This document shows positions 1 to 13,363 of a stretch of DNA of 64,000 bases, piece by piece. The position numbers were made by a program, and so were the translations under genes. The notes beneath the pieces were generated by a model. The model saw nothing but the letters and a program-made list of their open reading frames with translations. It did not search any database and was not told where the DNA came from. The stretch is from Phylloscopus collybita (taxonomy: Eukaryota; Chordata; Aves; Passeriformes; Phylloscopidae), in contig JAJNNQ010000126.1 in assembly GCA_027886175.1 (NCBI GenBank), positions 434,001 through 498,000 on the forward strand, written 5' to 3'. Position 1 is the first letter of the stretch, and the number at the start of each line of letters is the position of its first letter.

Positions 1-1252
1 TGTCTTGCTAACCCTCTTCCACTGGGAATAAAGCAATAGTGATTATTGCCAGTGGTGTAATCACAGTACAAAATGTTTAGTGTTTACTATTAAACTGTCT
101 TCCATCTCTTTCCACTTGCTTTGTGATTTTTGAATAAATGCACCCATCCCAGATACTGGTAAACCTGTTGTACAATGAAACTAAAAATACACAGGTAGCA
201 GAGGCACAAGATCACATGGAGTAAATGCTGTCTACACAAAAGCTGTGAATGCAGTGTTTGGTCACATAGTCAGCAGTTTGAAAGATGTAGCTGAACTCTT
301 CCATCTTCTGGCCATGACCCTGCCAGGTCAGGATTTGGGGACCTGGGGACTGCACACTTCCACTGTGTTCAAGCTGCTCTGCATGATTTGTTATGGGATT
401 CTGATACACCACTTTGAAAACCTAGCTTGAAGCTTTTATCTCTTTACTCATTACAATTTAGAGTTGAACTTCCTGCCCTGTACATTCTCCAGTACTCTTT
501 GTTCACCTCCTAGCTTTACAGGGGCATTCGGACTACAGCTGTGTGAAAACAAAACCAGTCAATGCAAGAAGATAATGTAGAATTAAACATGTTTACAAAC
601 AAAATTCTAGGACATGCAGTTCTGAAGGATGGACTTTTACCTACGCTGCTTGCTGTAGATGCTTGGTGGTGCGAATCAGTAAAAACCTGTTTCCAGTAGT
701 GAGGAGTGCGTTACTTGTCTCACACCTGACATTGGAAAGAAAGAGGGCCATTCCCTTGTTCTCTCCCTCAGCCAGTATCAGCAGTCTTAAATGTTTCCAC
801 TTTGCTTCTACTGGAGTTTGGAATTTGTTTTCAGAAGAGCTGAGGATGGAGACATTTATTAATCTTTAAGTTATGTGTCTTAGCTAACATGGAGCTCTTC
901 AGTCTCCCTGCAGATGCGTCAGATACTTCGTATTAGAAGTAGTTTTAGATAGCTTGAAATAGTTTTCAGGACTTTTTTTTTTTTCTCTTAAGCAAGGTAT
1001 AAAGAGAGAACCATCTGCTTACACAATGTTGCTTTGTGTTTAGCAGACCTTGGTGGCATTTGCGTGACCTGGTATTGCTGAGTGATACTGTGACTGTTTC
1101 CCTTAGCAATTAGAACTCTTCATTTTTTAAACTAGTATATGTTCTCACACTGCATAAATGACGCAGTTCTGCATGAAAATTTGTCAAGTGGTTGCCTTCA
1201 CTGTTATTCATTGAGTAATTAGATCGTGTAAATTTAAAGTTGTGTATAATAC

Positions 1253-1255
<3 letters not shown>

Positions 1256-1300
<45 letters not shown>
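1256..1300. repeat. Poly(T) tract of 45 bases
   Basis: An uninterrupted run of 45 T, preceded by ATACTAC and followed by CTGCTTTTGC. CR1 elements do not end in poly(A), so this is not a CR1 tail. It could be a plain homopolymer expansion, or the poly(A) tail of an L1-type retrocopy inserted on the minus strand. I see no convincing target-site duplication and no recognisable retrocopy beside it. The exact length is prone to sequencing error. Confidence 0.85.
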
Positions 1301-4300
1301 CTGCTTTTGCTTCTATTTGCCACAGGAAAAGTGATCAAAATACCTCTTATCTTAAAAATGCCTCATGTAATAGAAGAACTCTGTTCTCTTTAGAACAATT
1401 AATCTCTGAAGTGTTAGTAACTTTAAATTTGAAAAAAAAGTTCAGAGACCTAATAAGAAGACCTTCAACCAGGAGTCATAAGGGAAAAAAGAAAAAACAT
1501 AGAGTCATATTTTAAATGCTTGTTTTTTAATATGTGCTCACCCACCACACACTCCACCACACTAAAATTTCCATGATGACTGTCAATATATTGAGTTCTT
1601 TTGTGGCTGTGGAGGGGCATCTCTGCAGCTGGAAGTATATGCTCTGCGCTCTGTATAGGTCACGTTGATACTACTTACCCTTTCTTGCTAGGACTTTCCT
1701 TGCAATGCTAATGTCAGACTGTCTAGGCAGTATGCACATCTTTGTCTCTGCTTGTCTTCTGTAAATTGCCTGCAAATTTCAAGGCATCCCCTGGGATGGA
1801 GAGCAAGCAGCTCCTGAGCAGGGTGGGAGCTGTACTCCTCTTGCTGGCTGTCAAGATGCCCCAGTGCTTTGTCCTCTATTCTCTTCACACATAATGGCAG
1901 TGAAAACATGCCAAGGACCTCTTTATCCTGGTCTCTCAAGAAGACCACTGGTTACATTTCTTGGATATTTAACCAGCTTTTTCTGGTCTGTTCTTACATG
2001 CCTAACCTGGGGTGCTGCATCTTGTCTTTGCATCATGCCAGAACAAAAAGAGGAGGAAAAATACTGACAGCTCTGTGAAAGCTGTGAAATTACCGTAATG
2101 CTTGTGGGAGTTATGTATGGAGGATGACCTTCTCCAAAGAACTAGAATTGGGTTGAAGTGAGGTTGTGGAGGAGGGTGAAAGGGACAGGCAGACACCATT
2201 CAGTCTTGGGGTTGTAGTGTGGATGGTGGAGCAGCTCAGGTTGGGGTGAGGAGGGATCTGGTGAAGACAAGGATTAGCAGTTCTCCCTGTGCAGGTCCCA
2301 GCAGGGGCACAGCCACACCTTCTCTGCAGAAATGATGGCCAGCTAGACCTGGGCTTACTTCCCAGCCAGATAGCTCCCATTGATGGTGCTTCAATCCCTC
2401 CACCAAAAGACAAAGCTCTAGGTAGGAGGTGATCTTGTCAACAAACCCCACACATTCTGTTCCCTAGTAGAGGCAGAGGAGTTTCTGTCCTAGAAACAAA
2501 CTGGATTGATTTGATCACTCCTGTGCCTTCATGAATATCAAACATCTACAGAAACAGACTTTACAAAGCAGCATTTTTCCCCACAGCATTCTATTTTCCA
2601 CATTTTTATGAGCTCCGTTGAACTTGAAACTAACAAAAATTATATCCTCGTGCTCTTCTGCCATTTGTTTATATCACCTGTTGGGTTTAATATTCAGGAA
2701 TTACCTTGGAAGGTAAATGGATGATCATGGTTAAATTTATTATGCCCTTCAAAATGTAGGCAGTTCTGAATTTGGTAGTATTTTACTAGATTCTTACTTT
2801 TTAATCCTTATGTATAACCTCCTGCCTACTGGAGCAGGTTGTTGTCTATGTTCCATCCCAGCTCCTGTAGGCAGGATGTGACCAGAGAGGACAGCATGGA
2901 TAGGTTTGGGGTCTCAGCCACCTGCTGTCCTCATGAGCAACCCTGTTTCTCTACTGCCCAGCTGCCCTGCAGAGCTCACAGCAACAGCATCTGCCTCTCC
3001 TCGTGAGGCATTTCCTCTGCTGCCAGGAACATTGGCACGAACAGTGTCCATTGTTTCTTATTCCTCCCTCCGTCCACAGGAGCTTTTTCTGTGTTTGCAA
3101 CTATGCTTTGCTTATCCTGCAGTGCTCTACAGCTTCACATTGCATCCAAATTTGTTATATAAATGATATGTACATGACATACACTATCTGCAGGTCCAGG
3201 TTTGCGTGGTTTTAACTGATGGTAGGTGAATTGCTTACAGCAGTGGGACTCCAGTGCTAGGCCCGTGCTGCCTTTGTTATCACCTCTTATGCCTGCACTC
3301 CTCTACAACACATCCTTGTCTCCACTTCTCAAGGCCACTGATACTGTATCAGTCTTGTTTCCCTATGCTGCATCATTACATTAAAGCCATAAATACCTCA
3401 TCCTCCACAGAATGGCAGCTTGTTACTATTAGCTGTAAAAAATACGGTCGTAACATCCAAGGATAAAAAAGTAAAACAAATTAACAATTTACACCTGGCC
3501 AGTTAGAGAAACGGCTGTCACAAATAAATTGAGGCTGTCACAAAAAGCTTCAGGCGGGTCTGGAAAAGAGTGGCTAGGCCAGGTGTGGCAAACCTCAGCC
3601 CTGAGGGGTGCACACTCAGTGCAAACCTTGTGGCCTGCTACTGGCAGCGGCAACATCCTGCAGGATGACAAGGGTACGTTCCCATCCCAGTGCCCTACAC
3701 ACCGTCCTTTGCTCTCCCAGCTGTGCACGAGCAGGCAAAAGGAACAAAAGAGGAAATCCAAGCCTGGCTAAAGCCAGCAGCTTCACACAGACACCTGCTC
3801 AAGGCATCAGGGCTCCAGTGCACCTCGGCCTTAGTCCTGCACACACCAACACCCACAGAGATCTACAGAAAAGGGTGCAGCTGTAGCAGATCAAGCATCA
3901 AGCAGTCTAGGATGTGTATTGCCCATTAAGAAATGAGTGAAAACATTTGTAACTTGCATTTACTTTAAAATATTGTGTGGTTTTGTTGTAGTGCTTCCAG
4001 TCTGAGCATAATGGAAAGCCCTAGTGATCTTACTGTCCTCACTCAGCTAGTCTGAAATAACTACTAATTTCTTTTAATACTTACATTGCCCTCTTAATAG
4101 GATTGAAATCTGTTGAATCTCTTCCAGTTTAATAATTTCAATCTACAAGCACAGCTGATTTGTTATTTGGTTTCTTTATTGCTTTCTCTGTACTGTTCTT
4201 GCCTTTTTTTTTAATTGGAATGCGCAGCTAATAATGATCTTATACTGTTAAAATCAGTAATTTTTTTATAATTTCACTTAAATGCAACAGAAAAGGCTAT

Positions 4301-4596
4301 ATTTCTCTGTCTTGACCAGTGCAGAATTTTGTTGTAATTCACAAGAGGTTGTTCAGAATCACAGCATTGAATCTCATCCTATGGAGAAAGTTTATTAAAA
4401 ACCTCTACATATATATGACAATTGCCTGCTAACAATATACAACAACATAATGCCATTCTAATGTAATAACAAGATGAAAGGGCCTGGTTGTTGTAAACTG
4501 ATTATCGCTGCTATTGATGTACTGGGGGCTACCTGAGCAAAGGCTTGACATTCCTATGACATTTAAGCTGTCCTTTCCAGGAGGTTTCAATCATAA

Positions 4597-4715
4597 CCAT
4601 AGTATCACAGAATCACAAAATATTTTGGTTCAAATGGGCCCTTTAAAGGTCATCTAGTCCAACCCCTGCAAATGAGCAGGGACATCTTCAACTAGATCAG
4701 TTTGCTTATAAATAA
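4597..4715 (-). mobile_element. CR1 LINE 3'-end fragment
   Basis: The + strand reads TATCACAGAATCACAAAATA followed by GGTCATCTAGTCCAACCCC and a GAGCAGGGACATC block, which is the reverse complement of the CR1 3' untranslated end. The element is therefore antisense, strongly 5'-truncated and diverged. The right edge is approximate. Identification is from the recalled CR1 consensus. Confidence 0.8.
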
Positions 4716-7700
4716 CAGCCTGGATAAACAAAACTTCTTAAACCATAGTGGCTTTATTTGCTTCTTTGTAAATGTTCTGCTGCTTGTTTCTGAAAACATG
4801 CCTGTGGGTTCAGCATCTGTCTCAGAGGAATTGGAGGAAGGTGACTAAAAATGAAAACTGACACAGTTGCTGGAGTTCTGGTTTGCAAACAGGAATATCA
4901 GAAAATCATATCTCAGAAGACAGCTCAAAGTTATGACTGTAAAGCAGCATAATACTTGAGCTGAAATAAAGAATTTACTATCCAGTAAGCAGGCAGATTT
5001 TACTTGGTGAAGAACTCTGCTGTTGTTTCCAGGAGAAATTTGTTCCAGAAGAGGATTTATTCCATCTGTTTTTGCCTTCTAGTAGCCTATCTACTCACAG
5101 GTAGGAAAATGCCACATTAAACGAGTATTTGGTGTCACCTAGCGGTAACATTTGTTTCAGCAACTTTGTCAGCTGTTCTACGATGCAGATGCAGCCTCCT
5201 AGGAAATTCTATCTGATTTTGGTCGTACGCTTTTTTCTAGGCAATAAAGGAGTGAGTTTATCAAAAATAAAATCCGTATCCCTTTAAACTTATGGTTCAA
5301 TCTAAAACCAGAATTTCCCCCCCTGCAAATTCTTTCCTCTTTCTTCTAAAAGTAAAAGAATACTGACTTGATGGTTTTGATGGAGGGCTTTGCTGACATA
5401 GTTGCAAGACTGAATTATGATCTCAAAAGTGCCTGAGAAGGTAAGTTTTAGCTTTCCTGTCCCACTACCATAGGAAGAGGGATAACTTTAATTATTTTCT
5501 TCAAAAAGAGTGGTCAGAGTGCAAAGTGTTGTGTTCATGACATATTTTTATTTTGGTGGGAATTTTTTTTTTTTAGCTCCCCTACCCTCCAGGCATCCCT
5601 GATGCTACAGGATGGACAGTGTTGCTGATTAATGATAGAGCCATGAAAGTGACTGGATGGGAATTGGCACCATTGGCACAATCTGATCCAAGTAAAACCT
5701 GACAGGCAAAGGCCAACAAGGACAGTCACCCTTTGGTAGGTAGAAACAGCCTTTCACTTATGTGCAAGAAGAGCATCCTGCAAAAAAGAACCAGTAATTC
5801 TGGAGTAACCAAGTCAGCATGGTTTAAACCTCATTCTCTAAAAGCATTGAAATAAGACAGACTTGTTCAAGTGAGTTCAATGAAAAAAAATCATTTCTAC
5901 AGTGGCCAGCAGCAGAACCAGATGAAAGGATCAGGCAAAACTAAGAACGGAAGACACACCAAAACAGAAAGGCTAGTTTGTCTGACAAAACTTTTCCAAA
6001 GGTGTACATATTAATGGATAACCCCAACTAGGCACCCCTTCCTGGCTTGCAGGTCATGAGAAATGAGAGCAAACTCTTCAGAGATGAGCCAGAAGGCTTG
6101 GTAGGTTACAAAAGAGAAAAATAAATCAGGCTTTGGCTGCGGAGAGAGCTCCGCAGAGGCTGACAGAGCAGATACGCCCACAGAAGGAGGCGCTGCTCCA
6201 CTACGTTCCACACCTGCAGTAATCCAGGATCATCAGCTGCTAGGCAGGACTTGGATCCAAATCTCTTAGGTATCCTGAAATTACACCTTTGGCTTGTTTT
6301 TTATGATTTTCCCCTGGACCTTAGTTGAAGGTTTCTTCTGGACTGTTTTTATCATTTTAAAGAACTGTTCTTATGTCTGTCTAATCTTCCAGAAGAAACA
6401 GAGTCACTTGAATATGGAAAGGTTGTTTAGCAGCCATGGAATGTTGCTGTGAGAAATTTTCCTCCTTTCATCAGCTATTGTCAGAAGATAAAACAAGTTC
6501 CCTGGCAAAATCGATTTGTCAAGTGAATTTAGACTATGTATGCTGAAAAATTACTTGACCCTTGACGTGAGAGAGAGAAGAGCTCTTAAAAAGAGAAATA
6601 TATCAAGTGCTTTGTCCAATAGTATTCCCTTAAATGGCAGAGTCAGACACAGCTGGCATGATGAAGTTAACTATTTTTCAGTGGGTGCAAAAAAACCTCA
6701 AAGCAAGCTGTTAAGCAACTATGCAAAGTGATCAATACCATAATGATGACACTTTTAAAAGAATCACTGTAATTCTCTCTGGGACTCTTCCTTAAAATGG
6801 GGATTTTTAATCCTTAGCTCTCAAAGTGCTTTCTAAAAGGCCAGTGGATTTGTTTGTTGAACTGAGACTTAAACATATTGTGTCTTTCCCAAAAACTCAG
6901 AAATAAAGCTGCTATTAAAATCCTCTTTCATTTGAAGGAGCTGTTCTTCTATGCTGCTTTATTCTTCCTTTTTTGTTTGCTTGTTTGTGTTTCTATTTTT
7001 CTGTTCCTGAGTGGTTTTGAGTTCTTGTCAGAGATGCTGCGACTCAGAGCAGAGTGATGGCATTTTGCTTTTATTACCTTGCTTTCTTGTTGTAGAACAT
7101 ACATAAGGAAAGGAATCCCTGTATCAATCATCATATCTTCCTTCAGATATGTTGGTGAAGAGGTTTTGTGGGAACACTTCTTTCTCTGTGTTTTTAAACT
7201 TTTCATATGCTTTGACTTAATGTTAAAAATCATGGGCTTTTAAAACAGATGAAAAATAGATGTCTACTATAAGTTGAGTCTCTCTTTCCTGTACTAATCT
7301 GTTAGTACAGCAAGAAAAACAGCAGCATTTCTGCAACCTTTATGACCTAGCAACCCTGGGCTAGGAGATGGATAGGCAGGATGAAATTGAGAATGCATGT
7401 CCCATTTCTGTGTTATCACTGCCCAGCTCCCAGCATCAAACCATTGTGTTCCAGCTCAGGTTCTCATTTTACTCAGTAATTCCACCACTGAGAAGGATGG
7501 AGATGCACAGGAACATGCTTGCTTGTAAGGAGGGAACTTTAGACCCCGAAGTGATTTGTTTGAGTGCACAAGTGGGTGATGATGTGAAAGAGGCCATTCA
7601 GTTGGCAGTATCTGTAACTATCTGTAAGATGTACAGCATTGTAGAACATGATGTCATCTGAGCTTTGCAGCCTGGAGGGCCTTGTCACTCTCACTAGATG

Positions 7701-10700
7701 CAGCAGGAGTAGCTACTTCTTGCACCTCTGAAAACCAGACTGGGAATCTGCAGGTCTGCAGCACTAGGAACAGTTTGGAAGTTATTTTTTATTCTTTGCA
7801 TATCATGTGCTGGAATGACAGTCATAGGGAAAAATTTTCCACTCTTAACTGGTGGCATAACTGGTAAATAACCATAAATGGAAGTGTAAGGCTTCCAAAG
7901 TGTATATGAAATAAGCTCCTGCTAAATCAGGCCTTGACAACATGGTGCTTACTTGGCAGTACAAACGGCTTGTTAAACAGAACATATCTGTCTCCATCAC
8001 ACAGTCTAGAAAGATCGTGGTGACTGCATACTTAATTTCATATCAAGTAAGATTAACAAACCTATTTTCAGTTAGAAAGAGAGTATCACTTGAGAGTGGG
8101 CAAAACTATTTGAATAAACTTTCTGCATCCTTTGGACATTTTGGAGGATGTTCCTTTTACAAGAGTTGCTTTCTCTGTTAGGTTAATGACAGGTGATTGT
8201 CCTGGCTTCTTTTCTCAACCTTTTTCTTCCTTCCTGATTCTCCTGATTGGATGGATAGCAACAGGTAATTTTATAAGTCAGACCTGACTTACACAACATC
8301 ATGTGTTGCTGGCATAGCAGTAAATCAGTTATCAATTACAAGAAATATGTTTTCAGGGAATTTTTTTCTATTTGGGCTTTCTAAATCAATTTGCACGTAA
8401 CTTTGTGTGAAAGTGTTCCTTAAAACAACCACCCTGTTTCACAGTAATTACAGACTTGCAGCTGTAGTGAAATACAGCCTTTCTTGGGATTAAGTAAAAT
8501 TTCCAGAAAAGAGCTTGATGGGTATCCATGAGATCATAAATAATACTTCTCAATAAAACACTGCAACAAGGGAACTAACTTTCCTATAAGAATATAAAAT
8601 ACATTTTCTCTGCCTTTTCTAACACAATAGAAATGCTCACATAGAAAAACTTTAATTTGTGAATTGACAGACAAGACAGATAAAATCACTCCAAATATCC
8701 ACCGAGTTTTCAATTTTATTTTTTAAAATTTCTTTTAACTCCTAAGTAATTTACATTTTGAAACAAAATCATTGCAAGTTTAAGGAAAAAAGTAGAAAAT
8801 GCCTCATTTGGAAGCACTGGGGTTTAAAAGTGGTTTTGTTCTTATTAGCAAAACAATATATTAACTGAATTGCAATTTTTGAGTGGTTTAAATGAACTGA
8901 CATTTTATTTTTAGAACTTTTTTTTTTTGTTTCAATAGTATAGTTCAGGCTAACAACTTACAATAAGTAGATGCCATTCTTCACATTATAACTGCACTCT
9001 AGAAGGAACCGGAGTGTCCAGCTCAGTGGCAGGATGAGAATTTGAACTTCAAAACATGGCACCATGGGGAATGGCTGAATTAACTCTGAGTATCCACATT
9101 TCTATCTGGAACACATATTGCATGAAACAACCGTAAAAATATGTTTCCATCTAAAACTCAGGTATTACACTAGTGATAAATTGTGAGCTTGAAATCAAAG
9201 TTTTCTTAGTTAATGCACTGGTTCAGTCCCCCTGCAACATTTGCAAGCTGATAAAAAATATTTTTCCTTAACAGAACAGTCATGTCCATGGCAATTTCCT
9301 GCATTTTGGCATCAAAACAGAACTGGGCTGGGCTTCCATAAGCTACCTTCAAGAAAATCCATTAGTATTTTCTGCCATCTTGCAGAGGGGAACTTCAGGT
9401 CACCAGGTCAACTGAATTAGAAGAAATTGTCTGGCTATAAAAGGCTTCTGTTGCAATGGGACAGACTTCTTTCCTTCAAGTCCACACGGTAACAATCCAA
9501 TTCCCAGCCCAGTGCACGAGAAAACCGGACATAAAGGGACAAAGGCACCAGTACAATGCTGGTGAAAAAGAGATGGGCAAACAGAAAGATACAGCTCTTA
9601 AAGTAATTAACACTGCCATGTTGTCACAAGACAAATGAATTATGGTCAACATTTTAAGGCTCAGGAATTAAAAAGCTTTAAGAATCAAATAAGAACCCAA
9701 GCACAGGGGTGGAAATGTTCCTGAAGTAGATTGAATATGTCAAACCAAGTTTCTAAAATTGGCATTCAGAAAGCTAATTGTTTTAGTTGGAAACAGAACA
9801 AATTCAACATGTATCCTGTCACTCCATTAAGATGGTTTTTATTTTAACAACCTTTAAAAAACCCACAACACAGTTTGGTAATACCAAGAATATATGTAGT
9901 TGTTGCTTCCCAAGAAGACATTCCAGACTTTTAATATCATCCCAAATTGATAATCATTCATTTGTTGAAGATACACAGCAGTAATCAGTTAATGCACTGC
10001 AGTATTGGCCATTTACAGAGACCTCCACTTCTCAATGACATCTGCTGAGAACAGGACTGCTTATGGGACTTATGCTGCTATAAAACAGAAATTGAAGCAC
10101 TTACCCATAAATGGTTCAATAAAATCTGGGTGTTGGAAAACTTAAGAACTGAACTAAAAAAAAAAAGAAAATAATTGATCCTTTTCTTCAGCTTTTGTAC
10201 CAAAATGTTCAGGCTGTCTACATTAACTTCTTTGCACTGGTCCTGTGAAGGCTGGTATTTTATTTTTTTAAAACAAAACCTGAGGTCCCCCTGAAATAGC
10301 ATGACTTTATGACACAGTTTTGCAAAATATTACGAGAACCATAATGAAACAAGGGGTTATATAAACTTTTGGATGGACTTACCTGAAGCAGAGCTTGAGT
10401 TTGAACTCAAAAATTAACAGTGTTCAGTGTAACCCATTACATTTCTGGTAGTGCCTTTGTCAAGGCAAAGCTTGAAAAGACTGTAAAACACACTTTTTCA
10501 CTCCTGTACACAAATTACATGGGTGGGGACAAGCAATTCTGGAAAATGGTCATTGATTGTCCCTCTTAAAGTACACATTCTGAGAATGTCAGTGTTTGCA
10601 GAGTTTTTAAAATTGATTCAAGTTGATATATTTTCTTCCAAATGTTCAATGCATTTCCTCTACGCATATGAAAAATGCTGCGAATTCTTTATTTCAAAGA

Positions 10701-11127
10701 CTGTCACATTTCTTCTTACTTTGGTCATGTGTTTTCCTTTATTTGGATCTTATCTGCCCTTTCTAACACTTTCCATCTCTTGCTGTTTCCTTGTTGGGTA
10801 TTTGCTCTGGTAGGTAGCAGTTACCTGATTTTATTTCAGCTCTCACTAATGCACACGAATGCAATGTCATGTTTTCACTGCTGGCAGTGCCCAAAATTAT
10901 TTAAGATACAGCTACCTCATTTAAACTGTGCTTTGTTTATACTAGGGATATGAGAACTGATGTCTCCAAAGGGCAGATTTTTCCCTTTTGTGATTTAAAA
11001 TACATTCTGAATCAGTATAGGAAGCCACATCATGACACATGACATTAGGCTGGGAGGTCTAACAAAAGAGATGAGATTGCTGTTTTCCTGTATGTGCTCT
11101 GGCCCTCTGCTGCAGTATATGGCCCAC

Positions 11128-11856
11128 TGTCTTGGTTTGGAAAGACAGGTATCTGCCAGGGAAAGCTGGAGTTTCCCTTAGAATGGGGAATGTAAACCCC
11201 TCACTCCTGCCAAATTATAATTTTGCAATTAAGGGCTTTCAGGCAAAGATTTGGGAATAGGAATAACAGTTCTTTACTAGGAATGTTAACAACACAAATG
11301 TAGTAGAAAACAAAACCACCAAGCCAGCAAACAAACAAACAATAATTTTGTAAAACCCTGACAGAGCCAGAGCTACAACCTGTTACCCTGTTGGTCAGGG
11401 TGTTGGAAGAGTCCAAAAGTGAGTCCTCCTGGAGTGGCAGAGGTGGTTCTGGTGGAGTAGAGATGATCCTGTAGAACAAGGGTCCAGTGATGCTGAGAAG
11501 GGGTCCAGTGGGTGAGAAGGGGTCCAGTCTTCCTCCAGGAGTCGGGTGAGAAGCTGGATGCCTTCTTGTTCCTGTGTCTCAGTTTTATCCAGGAAGGAAT
11601 GGTTGGCTCCCCTCACTGGGTGGAGCATCTCACAATAGGATGATGGAATGTGGATGTATTGCTTTGGGGAGTCTTAATGGCCCATTGTGAAAAGAGATAA
11701 GAAACACTGCCCCACCTGATTTTAACAGCTGGCCCATTATCAGAAGGCATCCGCTGCTCTCCCCCCACAGTTACAAGAGATAAAGAAAAACATCTCACCA
11801 ACTGCTTTTAACAAACGAAAATAGAATACACACCCCTGGCTCCACAACCCAAGACA
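11128..11856 (-). mobile_element. Solo LTR of an endogenous retrovirus
   Basis: A 729-bp block begins TGTCTTGGTTTG and ends CAACCCAAGACA, an imperfect terminal inverted repeat of LTR type (TG...CA). The outer bases CCCAC and ACCAC match at four of five positions, a possible target-site duplication. On the minus strand a TATA-like GGATAAAA and an AGTAAAG-type signal stand in the usual U3-to-R order, so the LTR is probably antisense to PGM5. Inside, a GAGAAGGGGTCCAGT motif repeats in short tandem near 11,480-11,535. I see no gag, pol or env sequence beside it. The family is recalled as passerine-type; its name is not certain. Confidence 0.65.
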
Positions 11857-12902
11857 ACCACCACAAAGGTATTCTGCCAACAGAGCTGTAATTCTTGTAT
11901 CTGCTTAAATGGATTACTTTGTCTAAACTAAACTGTTGGGCCTTCCCTACCATAGCATGTAGAGTGTTTTACTGCGATGGCAGCAGTCCCTGCCAAAGAA
12001 ATGCATGTGTAGAAATAGTATCTTAAACTATCACACGCTCTATCTGCTATGAACCACTAAAAAGGCTGCAGAAACAGGGCTCAAAACTCATGACTGAGTT
12101 CCTCTGGTTACCATTTAGCAGGGTGACTCTCACTGACTCTTAATGAACTCCTGAATGGACTCTTAGCCTCCCTAGAAGACAAAAACATTCTACCCCATGT
12201 TTGCCTGGCCACCTCCTATCATTGCAGCTAACACATTGCTTTGTTGAACCATAGCATTCCACCCGGGATGTGAGTGGTGTGTGAGCAGACCCCTTTGCAG
12301 AAAGGAGAAAAATGCCTTATAAAACAATTTCTTCCTGCTCAGATGCAGACCTACACCAGGGATTCCCCAAGCACGAGAATGACATCGAGGTTACGTGACT
12401 ATTTTCCCCAGCTCTCCTACCAAGAGAGTTGTCCTGGCACAAAAATTCTGTGTGGGCCCAGTGTGAAAAGAGCATTTGGATGGAAAATTTCTGCTGATGT
12501 TTGACAGTCACAGGCATCTATAAACACAGCCTTTATACTGGGAAATGTTAAGCATCTTCCCAGTTGCTAGTGCCACCCCCTCTGCATTTCATTTAAGCAG
12601 AATGAACCTGTGCCAATGAACTAAGCTTTATTTGTATGAAAGCCTTATCATAGGGAAAGACACCTTCGTGGTCGGCTTTACAGAGAGTGAGCCTGAAAAG
12701 AAACCAGCACGGTCAGTAAGCAAGTCTCTCTTTAAGTTTACTTACTATACAAAAGCCTTGCTTTTGAGCAATACAGTTAGGGAAAAAAAAAAAAAAATCG
12801 ATTCTCTTTTTTCTTTAATTGCTCCCGTTTCCTCACCTGGGACAGTACCACTGCCTGGCCTCACCCCAGCTGGGATTCTCTGCTCCGTGTGGGTGGAGGT
12901 GG
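11857..12902. other. Intergenic sequence between two LTRs
   Basis: About 1 kb of non-repetitive-looking DNA with a short A tract (around 12,783-12,797). It holds open frames of up to 92 codons but nothing that I recognise. It lies 0.9-2 kb upstream of the PGM5 start codon and could contain distal promoter elements; none can be named with confidence. Confidence 0.5.
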
Positions 12903-13363
12903 TGCCTTAGGAAGGCTGACCTGAAACACAGGCTGGACAGAGCTAGAGAATAAAGTATTTAATTTAGTAGTATTTAATAAAGACATTTATTAAAAGACTT
13001 CCAGGACCCACCCTAGGCATTACAGGAGCCTGACCAAGGCTGCACCCAGGGTGGGCTAAGAATGATCACACAAATGGCTGACTGATCACGAGATTTTACA
13101 TTTTTACAAGTTTTGGTCTATTTGCATGTTGGGGTTTAATTGTCCAATTACAGCTTCAGGTTGTGAGGTCCCATCCTTCTCGTTCTTCCCTTCACTCCAC
13201 CGTTGTTTGTGCTTTTGGGCCTGAAGGTTGTCCTTGGTCCTCAGCAGGAAAAGATTTGTCTACTTGTTCTGTGAAGAGAGCTGACTGGCACTTAATATGA
13301 GGCTCAGAACTACATCCTTAGGCAGCACAGAATCTGAAACTATGAAAGCTAAAACCTAAGGCA
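12903..13363 (-). mobile_element. Solo LTR abutting the PGM5 CpG island
   Basis: A 461-bp block bounded by a perfect 9-bp terminal inverted repeat, TGCCTTAGG at the left and CCTAAGGCA at the right, the TG...CA form of a retroviral LTR. On the minus strand an AATAAATG polyadenylation signal (complement of TTTATT near 12,985) is followed by a short U5-like tail, so sense is minus. I recall close relatives as dispersed LTRs in passerine genomes. No clear target-site duplication is visible and no internal retroviral sequence adjoins it. Its right end is only about 12 bases from the GC-rich island and about 450 bases from the PGM5 ATG. Confidence 0.75.

Larger units (their letters stand above)
1..11127. 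other. Upstream intergenic stretch without recognisable genes
   Basis: About 11 kb with only short open frames, AT-rich composition and no exon that I can match to a known protein. It contains one CR1 3' end near 4.6 kb and a 45-T tract at 1,256-1,300, annotated separately. Open frames of 60-100 codons occur on both strands at the density expected by chance. A distant 5' non-coding exon of PGM5 or an exon of a neighbouring gene could be hidden here; sequence alone does not show it. Confidence 0.6.
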
